From Zancudomyces culisetae (lineage: Eukaryota; Kickxellomycota; Harpellomycetes; Harpellales; Legeriomycetaceae): DNA of 18,983 bases. Location: contig LSSK01001150.1 in NCBI GenBank assembly GCA_001969505.1, positions 1 through 18,983 of the forward strand, in the 5' to 3' direction. Position numbers and translations under genes: made by a program. Under the pieces are notes generated by a model, which did no database searches, was not told where the DNA came from, and worked only from the letters and a program-made list of their open reading frames with translations. The first letter of the stretch is position 1, and each line of letters starts with the position of its first letter. Below are positions 10,178 through 18,983 of the stretch, piece by piece.

Positions 10178-10627
10178 AGCTGTGTCTATTTAGTGCGGAA
10201 CGAAAGAACAAACAGACAAAAGGGCCAAATCGGTATCAAGAGATTTTCGATGGTTCTATTCCTTGGATCTTTGGTGTTTTTTAATACTCGAAAACGCACT
10301 TGAAAAATATTCCTTTTTACTATTTATGCCACTCCAGCTTTTTATTTATTCATTTTTCTATTACGTAAAAGGGCTTATAAAAGTAGTAATGAGGTGCTAT
10401 TATTAAAATTCGAGAACAACTATTTTGAATGGCTAGCCAATAGATGCTGAAAAAAATTCAAATACAATAAAACCACAAGTCACATGGCTTGAGTATTAAA
10501 AATCCTTACAAAGTGATAATGAATGCAATACGCTTAAACGTCAGTTTGTAAATGTTACCGCAAACAACCACAGTTTAGTTGGCTGTAGAAATGCAAGGGG
10601 AGGAGGTAAGACGTTATAAAAAGTGAA
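10178..10627. other. Intergenic, promoter region of the membrane-protein gene
   Basis: 450 bp between two minus-strand genes. It contains the upstream region of the membrane-protein gene and the 3' flank of the dehydrogenase gene. It is AT-rich, and no further gene, tRNA or repeat is visible. Confidence 0.6.
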
Positions 10628-11745
10628 TCACAAAAAGCCATACTTTTTCTTTGCCAAATACTCGACCAGAGATGGACATATTGCGTTTAGATAAATGCTT
10701 AGCTGGTATATAAACGGAAAGTTAACGCATTCGACAGAACGGATGGCTGCATCAAAAACCTTTTCGGCAGCATACTGGGGTGAGAGCACAGATTTCTTGG
10801 CTAGTTTTACATGACTGGCCCCAGGCATTTTGGGTGTGTTTCCAGATGCAGATGATTGTACATCAACGGCAGAGCTTCGTAGGTCAGTGTCTACAGTACC
10901 AGGATTTGCTATTGTTATCGAAACTCCATCTTTCTCAACTTCCATTCGCAATGAATTAAAAAATCCATTTAGTGCATGCTTTGAGGCAGCATATAGCGAG
11001 CGTGTTGGAGCGGCAAGCATACCTGCCATCGAAGAAACGACAACTATCGAGCCCTTGCTGGCGAGAAGATGAGGAAGAAACAGGCATCCAAGATGCACAG
11101 GCGCGTGAAAGTTAACTGACATTGTTCTGTTAAGTGCAGTTTCCAGAGATTCAATGTTATTGAGGGCTTCAACACTGCCAGGCTCTAACTGAGTTGGGTT
11201 TTCTAGCAATTCGACAACTGGTTTAACAGAAATAATACCAGCGTTCAAAACCAAGAAATCTATGGAGCCAAAGTGTTCAATACAATCCGAAACAATTTGG
11301 AGCTGCACCACTCTTTCAGTAACATCACCAAACACTAGCCTAATTTTGGCATTTAATCGATTGTTTCTTTCGCCGCTAGCAGCCGCATTTTGACACATTA
11401 AACGGACATCCTCTAATTCCTTAACTCGCCTCGCTACTAATAAGAGATTCGCACCCTCTCTTGCAAATCTTAAAGCTAGAAAACAATGAATAGATATACT
11501 TTAGTGCCATTTTCTTGGGATTTTATTCTGTGATTATTTATTTTTACACATATTAAAAGTAAAATAGTTTGCAAAGTACCTATTTCTTTCCCAATACCAG
11601 ATGAAGCGCCTATAATGACAACAGTTTTCCCAAGAACAGGTCGTAACTCTTTGCGTTTATTAGAGTTGATGGAGCCCAGTGATTTCTTTGCCATCAACAC
11701 AACAGAGGTTAAGAGAAGGGCGGCAGTTAAAATGTAATTTACCAT
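10628..11745 (-). CDS. Short-chain dehydrogenase/reductase with N-terminal membrane anchor, two exons
   Basis: Exon 1 is 11580-11745, the intron 11476-11579 (104 bp) and exon 2 10628-11475, giving 337 residues. Splicing restores GIGKEIALRFAREGANLLL across the junction, exactly as expected for a classical SDR. Features are an N-terminal hydrophobic anchor (about 2-19), the NAD(P)-binding GASSGIG (46-52), NAG (133-135), Asn177 in MSVNF, catalytic Ser204 in VVVSSMAG, Tyr217 and Lys221 in YAASK, and PG (247-248). The full Asn-Ser-Tyr-Lys tetrad is present, so an active oxidoreductase is expected. The RRVKE segment after strand beta-2 has basic residues often linked to NADP preference. Membrane-anchored SDRs of the DHRS7/11-beta-HSD type sit on the ER or lipid droplets and act on lipids, sterols or retinoid-like substrates. 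The substrate here is unknown. The donor ATAG|GTACTT is atypical and the acceptor TTTTCTAG is normal, with CACTAAA as a likely branch site. Confidence 0.92.
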
Positions 11746-12297
11746 GCTTTAAATTCTTTATTACTCGGGCTTTCTTCTATTTTGAATAAATTTAGGTATC
11801 AAAGTGTCTGAAATAAAGTGAAATGAACTCGGCTGGATCTGAAGTACAAATGAAGATATCACCAAGATTTTGTAGCTAAAAGCATTTTTACAATACAATC
11901 ATACGTTTAATTTATACAGCTTATCGTATAAGCACTCAAAGCTCTAGATCACTGGCGTTTGCGTGTGTTGGTCAACTAACGAATCAGCAACTTATTAGCA
12001 ATAACAGCGGGTGAACCTCTGAAATTAGAGGCGGAAAACGAACGGCTTTTTGGTAAGAATGTCCATCACAAACCTGAAGAAATAAATCACGGAGCAACAA
12101 CCCTGAAATAAACTGGAAAAGGGTCAAGTCGCAAGTTTGAAAAATACCTGAAACAAGTCGAAATAAAACATTTATACATAAACAGCTTCTTTAGATAAGA
12201 CGGCCTTTCAGTTTTTCTGCCTTCATTTTATGAGATACTAATAGAAAACCACAAAATAAACAAGCAGAGATAGAAAAAAAAAACAGAATTCAGAAAA
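11746..12297. other. Divergent promoter region
   Basis: 552 bp between the starts of the dehydrogenase gene (minus) and the 168-codon gene (plus), so it must hold both promoters. A GGTAAGAATG motif near 12050 resembles the donors of this genome and a TACTAAT near 12236 resembles a branch site. Together they could mark a 5'-UTR intron of the plus-strand gene. No upstream in-frame ATG exon was found, so no coding exon is claimed. Confidence 0.45.
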
Positions 12298-12804
12298 ATG
12301 GACCCATTGCTGGTAGAGGCAGCGAAAACAATAACCCAATCCAATTCGCGAGTGGTATATTCTAACGTTTCATACGATCTACTTGTACGCCATACCATTT
12401 TGCATTCAGGTGGTGATTCCAATGCTGCATTTACCAAAGCCGTTAGATTGATGGGTTACTACTACAGCCTGTCAGTGTCAATATCCAATAAATGGAAGCG
12501 AATTAAAAATGTTTACAGCAATGGTGATGCCTTTGCGGATCCTGATGTTCAAAGCTATGTGCACAGAAGCGATGAATTGACAGCCAGCATCCAACAGGAA
12601 TACGGGAAAGATGCTGTTGATCCACAAACACAGGGACGAGGACATCATATCATAAGAGAAGGCGGACTGAAGCGGCTTTGGAACAGTACCGTTAGACAAG
12701 TGCTTGGAACGCAGGAAAAGCTAGAGGAGTATGAAGTTGATTTGTTTTTGGGTTTATGTGATTCTGCAAACTTGATTTTTGCATACTGTAAAGGTAACCT
12801 ATAA
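12298..12804 (+). CDS. Conserved-looking hypothetical protein, 168 residues
   Basis: A single open frame from ATG at 12298 (context GAAAAATGGAC) to TAA at 12804. The translation is balanced in composition, unlike the chance ORFs nearby. It starts MDPLLVEAAKTITQSNSRVV and contains the tract AAFTKAVRLMGYYYSLSVSI, a charged middle region (QGRGHHIIREGGLKRLW) and a C-terminal segment EEYEVDLFLGLCDSANLIF. No signal peptide or clear membrane segment was seen. It is probably mostly helical and soluble. I do not recognise the family. It ends 123 bp before the PEX8 start on the same strand. A GTAACC sits seven codons before the stop region and could be a donor, but joining it to the PEX8 exons gives the wrong phase, so the two are treated as separate genes. 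A further 3' exon of its own cannot be excluded. Confidence 0.65.
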   Translation: MDPLLVEAAKTITQSNSRVVYSNVSYDLLVRHTILHSGGDSNAAFTKAVRLMGYYYSLSVSISNKWKRIKNVYSNGDAFADPDVQSYVHRSDELTASIQQEYGKDAVDPQTQGRGHHIIREGGLKRLWNSTVRQVLGTQEKLEEYEVDLFLGLCDSANLIFAYCKGNL

Positions 12805-12927
12805 ACCTAGATGGTATTTTTGGTTAAGAGTAGAGGGCGGGTCAGCATGTTTAGAGAAGATAAAATTAAAAGTGAATATACCATTTGAATAGAGAGAGGG
12901 GAGCTAGTAGAGGGATACATAAAAAAG

Positions 12928-14903
12928 ATGGCAGTATTGGGAGGAATATTGTAAGAGTATATTTATCTTTACGTATTTATATAGCGGCTAGTTCAGATTG
13001 TTAGAAAAAACGAGAGGTAATAACTACGGAAATAGATACGCCAGTAACAAAGAGAAGATATCAGAACGACTCAGCAATATTGTATTAGAATTATATCTGG
13101 AAACGGTAAAAAATCTGGTGGAACAGGATGAATCGTTATTGGGAAGAATAAATGATACAGATCTTGTATTGGTGGGTGGAGAAGAAGGATACTATAATAA
13201 TAATGAGAAGGTCAAGAATTGGAAGCGTCAAGGAGCTGTACTGAGCGAAACTTTGATATATACAATGATGCTAAATGTGCCTTTGTATCAAAACCGTGAG
13301 TGGGTATTCAAGGACCTAACTGTAAGTATTAGCCTAGAAATACTATGATATGCCCATTTAACAAACTCTAGCTTTAATGAACGATCAATCTATAATAAAA
13401 AAATAGAAGGGAGTAATGGTGATAATTGAGAAATTGCTAGAAAAAGAAGGCCTTCTGTATCCTGAATATTTAAGAAACGATTTGCCACAGGTAAGCTGTA
13501 TGATTTTATCAAATACATGAAATATTGGTGTACTAAATGGCGGCTATGGATATTAGGCGAGCCGGGAAAAAAGCCTGGAATCTAGCAGTAGTAATAATAA
13601 TCCAATATTCGGTGAACTTGGACAACTATCCACCACTCTCCAGGTCCTGATAACTAGTTTAAACTACAACAAAAACGAGCTAATAAAGCGAACCAGCCTA
13701 GCACAAATATGTCAAGCACTGGAGCTATATTCAGCCGATGTATTGTTACTAGTTGAGACTAGTCGGCCATTCAACAATTCTCAAAAAACCATACAAACGG
13801 CCATTTCTACACTTTTCAACGCATATTATTTCATCATCACCTCAATGGCCAACAAGGTATGCCAAATTTATCTTGCAAGCAATGAGCAATACGTTAATTT
13901 TTCTTCAAAGTACAAGCTGTACGGAGTCGCAAAACCAATTCTAGTTTGCTTATCCAACCTACACTTTATTCCCCAGTCCCCTTCCTTGTTTTCTCCGTCT
14001 TTTTCACTGTTACAGCCCATTCTCGTAAATCTACTCTCCTTCCTGAAATCGCTAGAACCATCCCATCTATCCACATCTTTGTTTTTTTCCAGCTTGCTAC
14101 AACACGATCTTCCCTATATCACCTCCACAAACTATACTTTACTTTCTGAGTATAGGCGTTCCTCCATTCCCTTTTTTTTGGATATCATTGAGCTCTTGAT
14201 TCCCAATTTCCGTGGCGTCGATTCAAACGACTCTCATTTCATTTTGGATGTTCTTGTCGATAATATCATTGTTTTTCATAACTTACTTTCCGCTGAATGT
14301 TATAACTCGTGGACCACTGCCTTTGAATCTGCTCATGCAGTCTTTTTAACTATCCTGAACAACATCGGCGACCTCTTCCCCCTCTCAAGCAAAAAAAATA
14401 TTGCCGACTCAACTCCGAGCCTCTCAAAAATATCTCTTTTTGCCCCCTCCTATGCCTCCCTAATTTTGGATTTGTTTAAAAACAATAACCTACCTTTGGA
14501 TCTTGTTAGGATTGCATATTCCGCTGCAGTACATGCCTGTACTCTGTCCAATAACCACCAGGTCGCATGGGACCTCTGTTCCAATACCTTGCTCCTGACT
14601 TCTTCCAATGCTGACTCTAAACTCCTGTTGGATTCTTGGCTGTTATTTACTGATCAGCTGCTTACTCTTTCTACACCCAATCTGATTTCTAATTGGCGTC
14701 CAGTAGTTGATTCTACTCTTTTTTCTTTTTCCTCCTCGTGCTCCCTCCAACTACAACGTACTGTGCTATCCAATATTTCCGATTTGGCACTCAACAAGTC
14801 CGATATTTCACGGCGTGATCTTGCAACCATGTGGGTGCTGACGTGGTCTCGACGTCTCAACTCTAGTATAGCACTCCCACAACCTCCAACATCCAAACTA
14901 TGA
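12928..14903 (+). CDS. PEX8: Peroxisomal matrix import protein Pex8, four exons
   Basis: Proposed exons are 12928-12950, 12997-13321, 13407-13490 and 13557-14903, giving 592 residues, close to the 589 of Saccharomyces Pex8. Introns are 46, 85 and 66 bp. The donors are GTAAGA, GTAAGT and GTAAGC, and the acceptors GTTCAG, AAATAG and ATTAG. TACTAAA in the third intron is a good branch site. All phases fit (2, 0, 0). The 23-nt first exon (MAVLGGI..) is inferred because the second exon has no usable ATG near its start. The body is rich in Leu, Ser and Asn and helical, consistent with the Pex8 solenoid. The protein ends TSKL, a canonical PTS1. Pex8 has a C-terminal SKL in Saccharomyces too, and the final segment (TMWVLTWSRRLNSS) resembles the end of that protein. 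Pex8 is an intraperoxisomal membrane-associated protein that links docking and RING complexes and helps release cargo. The assignment rests on length, tail and general similarity, without a domain search. Confidence 0.78.
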
Positions 14904-15091
14904 TGTCTGTTTTTTTTTCTTTGTAAAATATTTTGCCATCGTTTTTTGAAGGCGATTTTGATCTAATGCTAAATCAAATTTTTTAAAGAAAAAAAAAATT
15001 CAATTGAAAAACTAAGATATTCATTTCTGTACAATTGATTTAAAGGCCTGGCAATTTCGGTTTAAAAAGGCTAAAGGCAAAGAGAAAAGAG

Positions 15092-16417
15092 ATGGATAAT
15101 TCCAAAACTGATATCGATTTGGCTGATAAAAAAGCAGTTGAAAATGAGTCAGAAAACAAACCAACTGTTGAATTTGATGACACGCACAATGAAAGTGAAA
15201 CAAAGAAGCGAAAGCGGAATTTTACTCCTGACAAAATCCAATTCTTTAAGGAAGAGACCCAAAGATATCGCGACATTCTTGAAGCTAAGATTCTGCAACT
15301 AAAGGAACAAAAGAATTCTGGACACGAATGCACACATCAAGAGACCAATCAGGAAACAGACACAACTCAATCTCAACAATTTGAGCAATACGACATTCCC
15401 AAAGAGCTTGCCAGTGTTGAGAGTTTAGATAATTTGTCAAAAAACCAACTAAAAAAGATACTCAAAAATATCAAGTGGGAGGAAAATAAACAACATCGCA
15501 GACAAGCAGAAAGATTAAAGAAAAAACTAAAGAAACAGGCCCAAAGGCAAGACTTGAAAAACCTTCAGAAGGGAACCGAAACCGGATCCGACGTTGGAAC
15601 TGAGTCTGGGATATATAAAACACAGCAAAAAACAGAGAAAAAGCAGGAATGGCATGGGTACTCTGTAGTTATTGACTGTAGCTTTGACCAACTTATGAAA
15701 GATCATGAAATAACATCCATTACAAACCAGCTTGTCCGTGTATACAGCTGTAATAAGTCCGCAAATTATCCAGTTGCTTTGTCTTTTTTTAACTTTTGTG
15801 GTCGGACAAGGACACGCTTTGAGAATAAGCTATCTGACTATCGAAATTGGAATTCGGACTACATTTCGTTTGTTCCTCCACTTTCTACCCATCCTTTGCC
15901 TGAATTGGATTACAATCCGATCACTTTTGTAAACTCTTTAAATAATAATCGGGATACGACCCAATGCGGTGATATAAACATTGAGAATCCCTACACAAAA
16001 TACCTTTCTGCCACACCATCATCATCATCACCATCATCACCAACAACAACAGTTCAGCAAGCTCACAAACAAAAACAATTGGTATACCTGACTGCTGACT
16101 CCCCAAATACTTTGGATACGCTTTCAACATCTGATATATATATTATTGGAGGATTTGTCGACAAAAACAGGTACAAAAATCTAACCTTGGATATCGCCAA
16201 CCATTTCAATATCAGAACAGCAAAACTACCACTATCAGACCACCTATCAAACCTCAAAACCAGAACCGTAATAACAGTCAACCAGGTTTTTGAAATCTTG
16301 CTACACGCCATCGAGTACCAGCAACGACCAATAGGTGCCAGTACTAGTGGTTGTGATAACGTGAACCCCTGGAAGCTCGCCCTTGATGAAGTTATTCCGT
16401 CCAGAAAACTTGTTTGA
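15092..16417 (+). CDS. TRM10: tRNA (guanine-9-N1)-methyltransferase Trm10
   Basis: 441-residue protein with no intron. The SPOUT methyltransferase domain starts at VVIDCSFDQLMKDHEI (192-207) and contains YLTAD (332-336) and the hallmark IIGGFVDKNRYKN (351-363), in which Asp357 is the proposed general base. VITVNQVFEILLH (393-405) and VIPSRKL near the C-terminus also match yeast Trm10. It methylates N1 of G9 (some homologues also A9) in tRNA using SAM. The N-terminal region (1-185) is charged and Lys/Glu-rich with a basic KKRKR (38-42) and a Lys-rich coiled-coil-like stretch (120-160), as in nuclear/cytoplasmic Trm10. It is longer than the 293-residue Saccharomyces protein, partly because of the N-terminus and partly because of an insertion at about 265-328 within the catalytic domain. 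It lies 188 bp after PEX8 on the same strand. Confidence 0.96.
   Translation: MDNSKTDIDLADKKAVENESENKPTVEFDDTHNESETKKRKRNFTPDKIQFFKEETQRYRDILEAKILQLKEQKNSGHECTHQETNQETDTTQSQQFEQYDIPKELASVESLDNLSKNQLKKILKNIKWEENKQHRRQAERLKKKLKKQAQRQDLKNLQKGTETGSDVGTESGIYKTQQKTEKKQEWHGYSVVIDCSFDQLMKDHEITSITNQLVRVYSCNKSANYPVALSFFNFCGRTRTRFENKLSDYRNWNSDYISFVPPLSTHPLPELDYNPITFVNSLNNNRDTTQCGDINIENPYTKYLSATPSSSSPSSPTTTVQQAHKQKQLVYLTADSPNTLDTLSTSDIYIIGGFVDKNRYKNLTLDIANHFNIRTAKLPLSDHLSNLKTRTVITVNQVFEILLHAIEYQQRPIGASTSGCDNVNPWKLALDEVIPSRKLV
16016..16051 (+). repeat. Trinucleotide microsatellite in TRM10 coding sequence
   Basis: Twelve codons built from TCA, CCA and ACA triplets, encoding a Ser/Pro/Thr run (PSSSSPSSPTTT). 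It lies in the domain insertion of Trm10 and is a likely length-variable linker. Confidence 0.85.
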
Positions 16418-16841
16418 GCGTCTTGACCTATGTGTTGTACGGCTCAGTTAAACTACTCTAACCTCACCATGAGATGAGAACAGGGGAAATATATTTTTAT
16501 CAAACATAACATAACACCACTTTCTTCAGTTTGCTCCTACCAGTCCTCTTCGTAGGTTTACTTTCAAAACTTATGTATGTTTACACTTTATTATAAGCGA
16601 AATATCAGTGTTTCAATGATTTTTATAAAACAAATAGCTAGTAAAATTCGCTGTCTTTAGATGGTATAAATAATGTTTGAAGTACATATTCAGAAAACTC
16701 TTATTTTGGCGAAAGTACTAATAACCTTACACACGCACGTTCCATGACAAAAAAAATTTTACGGCAAACAAAAAATCTAGAATTACTTTATCCAAAGATG
16801 TAAGCCGGTGTGTGTGAGTGTGTGTCGGCAAGGACTTGAGC
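16418..16841. other. Convergent 3' region between TRM10 and SSS1
   Basis: 424 bp between two converging stop codons. It contains AT-rich terminator-like sequence and a short (GT)n-type run near 16807-16825. No gene was seen. Confidence 0.6.
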
Positions 16842-17269
16842 TTATGCTCCTCCTACAATGATGTTGTTGATAGGGATGTGGATAAGCTTGACAAAGTATC
16901 CTGTGAAACCCATAATCAAAAATCCAATTGAGATTGCCCATACCATCTGGTTATATTCTATGTTTATGTTATAGAAATTCTTGTTAATATCTTGCTCAGA
17001 AAAAATAACAGTATGTACTGTAAAAAAAAATATGCACCATATATTAGCTAGAATAATATAGTACATGTTCACCATTTCAATAGGCAACGGGATGAAAATC
17101 AAAAAGCTATGGTCGCGAGTAAATGGAAAGAACAGTTCTTATTCTTACCTTTTTTTGTTGGCTTTGTGCACCGATTGATCAGCCACACTGCATCCTTAGC
17201 AAATGACTTTGGTACGGATACATAGATTGGTTCGATTGCTGGACCTGGTGTTGCTGTTTTTTCTGACAT
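16842..17269 (-). CDS. SSS1: Sec61 complex gamma subunit Sss1, two exons
   Basis: Exon 1 is 17149-17269, the intron 16958-17148 (191 bp) and exon 2 16842-16957, giving 78 residues, the usual size of the family (80 in Saccharomyces, 68 in human). Splicing joins RCTKPTKK to [13 protein letters not shown] through a split GAA codon (Glu41), restoring the conserved CTKPxxKE segment. The single tail-anchor segment is about residues 46-66, followed by the nearly invariant [14 protein letters not shown]. Sss1 clamps the Sec61 alpha channel in the ER membrane and is essential for co- and post-translational translocation. The donor is GTAAGA, the acceptor AACATAG, and ATTAAC a likely branch site. An upstream in-frame TTG would lengthen the frame, but the ATG at 17269 gives the expected size. 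CTG at 17180-17182 encodes Leu30, which matches a conserved leucine. Confidence 0.97.
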
Positions 17270-18051
17270 TTTCTCTTTTAGCTGGTTTGTAAAGCGAAGA
17301 ATAACCAAAAAGTGTACGAGATAGAATTTTGTTTATATTTGAAAATATTTTAAGTGAGCTAAATCTTATTTTCTACGATGTTCTTTCTTGAACATTTTAA
17401 ACGAATTAGCAAGTAGTTTTAGTTACAAAATTCGAAAATGCAAAATACCACATTTTATGTGCAATTAGTTTATTGGTGCACGATATTCGAGAATTAATTA
17501 TAGTCCTGGAAATTCTCTCTTCTTCCCATTCAGCATATTTATTTAAAAATACTCAAGAAAGCATTGGTATGGATTTTTGCAAAAACTCAGAACAGTAAAA
17601 GAAATGTAATTCAACAAAGCAAAAAACGTAAAATTTACCGCGTAGTCTAAATAAAGCGAAAGACATCATTACCATAAAATACCAAAAGGCTGGTAAACCT
17701 AGCATTGAAATCTCCGAGTTTTGGAGAGCAGCCAAAGATGGAGAAGGACAGCAGATAGGAATAACAGACATAAACCCAGTCTAGCACTCCTTCCTGGTTT
17801 TTACTTTTTCGTAGCGTATTCACTAAATTGGACCGAAATCAAGATAGAATTGATTTGGAGCTCACTCGATAGCATCTCTCGTCACTTTTTGATTATGTTT
17901 CTTTGCTCTTTCTATCATTTATACTCAATTGACATATTTCCTCGAATAATATCCCTTTTTCTGTTATTTACTGACGGACGGGTCAATGTAGCTTGCCTAA
18001 AAAAACATTAATAAACCTACTATTGGGTCGATACACTTTGTGAGTAACTCT
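17270..18051. other. Intergenic stretch upstream of SSS1
   Basis: About 0.8 kb with the SSS1 promoter at its left end. Open frames at 17553-17771 (minus) and 17721-18011 (plus) overlap antiparallel, lack recognisable domains and are not called. Near 18041-18063 TGAGTAACTCT is repeated twice directly. Confidence 0.5.
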
Positions 18052-18525
18052 ATGAGTAACTCTGTGTATAACTTTATTGTGATAAACCTGGCCCTTTTTG
18101 GTTGATGCACCATTCGTTATTCGATGGTATATGCCATGTGTTTTCATAGCTGTTAGAGCTACAAACTTTAGCTTTACTGTAAACATTAAACCATTTTACA
18201 ATTGTTGCTTTGATTTAAACTATCTTTCATCAACCAAGTTGTAGTAGATATTACAGTAGTATTGTACAGTATAACGAAACTGTACTTGTAATATATACAT
18301 ATAAATACATTGAAACCCTAGCAGCTACACACACATATATTTGAATAAACCTATTTTCTGTTTATCAGGCAATATGATGGAACTAATCTAGAATTATTGA
18401 GTATATTTTACGATTTGGTACTGGATAACATCAAACCGCCAAATTTATCCAACCAAAGTCCACAAAGTCCACAAAATCCACAAAATCCATTCGCTATTAG
18501 ACAAATGAAACAAAGTGGATTTTAA
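18052..18525 (+). CDS. Candidate spliced small gene; terminal exon supported, first exon tentative
   Basis: 18369-18525 follows a good acceptor (TTTCTGTTTATCAG) and encodes a protein-like 51-residue end. It begins QYDGTNLELLSIFYDLVLDN, continues IKPP, then has an Asn/Pro/Gln/Ser repeat (SPQSPQNPQNP), and ends FAIRQMKQSGF. There is no ATG near its start, which implies an upstream exon ending in phase 2. One candidate is the 14-nt exon 18052-18065 (MSNS plus GT) with donor GTATAA. This would give a 56-residue protein with a 303-bp intron, but other donors are possible. An atypical donor and the absence of a clear branch site keep this uncertain. I do not recognise the family. It could also be the remains of a longer gene. 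Confidence 0.35.
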
Positions 18526-18573
18526 CCATTAACACTTTACACTAAATGGCTGGTTTCCTGCTCTTCCACGCTT

Positions 18574-18853
18574 CAGGCTCAATAACTCAGGCTCAATAAC
18601 TCAGGCTCAATAACTCAGGCTCAATAACTCAGGCTCAATAACTCAGGCTCAATAACTCAGGCTCAATAACTCAGGCTCAATAACTCAGGCTCAATAACTC
18701 AGGCTCAATAACTCAGGCTCAATAACTCAGGCTCAATAACTCAGGCTCAATAACTCAGGCTCAATAACTCAGGCTCAATAACTCAGGCTCAATAACTCAG
18801 GCTCAATAACTCAGGCTCAATAACTCAGGCTCAATAACTCAGGCTCAATAACT
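18574..18853 (+). repeat. 14-bp minisatellite, 20 identical units
   Basis: CAGGCTCAATAACT is repeated head to tail 20 times without a mismatch (280 bp). The unit length is not a multiple of three and each unit contains TAA, so it is not translated as a repeat protein. It starts 48 bp after the stop of the candidate small gene. Confidence 0.98.
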
Positions 18854-18973
18854 CAGGCTCCATAATCCCAGGCTCCATAACTCAGATTTGAGGCTCCATA
18901 ATTCAGATTTCAGGCTCCATAATTCAGATTTCAGATTTCAGATTTCAGATTTCAGAATTTAGAATCCAGATTT
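18854..18973 (+). repeat. Diverged minisatellite tail with CAGATTT heptamers
   Basis: Here the units change to CAGGCTCCATAAT(T/C). They alternate with CAGATTT inserts, forming 21-bp composite units. At 18920-18954 there is a run of plain CAGATTT heptamers, then decaying copies (CAGAATTTAGAATCCAGATTT). The 14-bp unit is two 7-bp halves, so a 7-bp register runs through the whole array. Confidence 0.9.
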
Positions 18974-18983
18974 CTCACTTTAT

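Noticed and set aside
12793-12997. Joining the 168-codon gene to PEX8 through a GTAACC donor at 12795
   Set aside because: That donor leaves phase 1, while the acceptors before the PEX8 second exon give phase 0 or 2. The 23-nt exon at 12928 fits in phase instead.
17553-18011. Overlapping ORFs on both strands upstream of SSS1
   Set aside because: They overlap antiparallel, lack recognisable motifs, and attempts to splice the minus-strand one gave no branch site or convincing continuation.
17983-18186. Minus-strand 67-codon ORF with a VTHRVTHKV repeat
   Set aside because: The repeat is just the TGAGTAACTCT direct repeat read in reverse. No family or good context was found.

Overview
The window looks like nuclear DNA of a budding yeast (Saccharomycotina). 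It is visibly A+T-rich and its recognisable genes are yeast-like: MFS anion:cation symporter, Cdc25 phosphatase, Pex8, Trm10 and Sss1. Four of the eight better-supported genes are interrupted by introns (six introns in all). Most donors are GTAAGN rather than the GTATGT of Saccharomyces, which points to an earlier-branching, intron-richer lineage. CTG codons fall at leucine positions conserved in Trm10 (L333) and Sss1 (L30), so CTG is read as Leu and the CTG-Ser clade is unlikely. I cannot name the genus.

Layout. 1-497 (-) is the N-terminal part of an MFS transporter that runs off the left edge. 498-2637 has no convincing gene. 2638-3612 (-) is a Cdc25/Mih1-type phosphatase with an intact active site and a C-terminal 14-3-3-type motif. 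3613-9576 is an unusually long stretch (about 6 kb) with no gene I can support, only short tracts, small repeats and a few marginal ORFs. 9577-10177 (-) is a small single-pass membrane protein whose second exon is only seen after splicing. 10628-11745 (-) is a two-exon membrane-anchored short-chain dehydrogenase. 12298-12804 (+) is an unrecognised 168-residue protein. 12928-14903 (+) is a four-exon PEX8 of 592 codons ending in the peroxisomal signal SKL. 15092-16417 (+) is TRM10 with a low-complexity insertion. 16842-17269 (-) is a two-exon SSS1 (Sec61 gamma). Around 18369-18525 (+) lies what looks like the last exon of an unrecognised small gene. The window ends in a 14-bp minisatellite (20 identical units) that grades into a 7-bp family.

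The genes are unrelated housekeeping functions: cell cycle, peroxisome import, tRNA methylation, ER translocation, a redox enzyme and a transporter. They are individual eukaryotic transcription units, not an operon or a defence island. I found no mobile element, CRISPR array, rRNA or convincing tRNA. The least explained parts are the 6-kb desert, the hidden exons and the terminal minisatellite.
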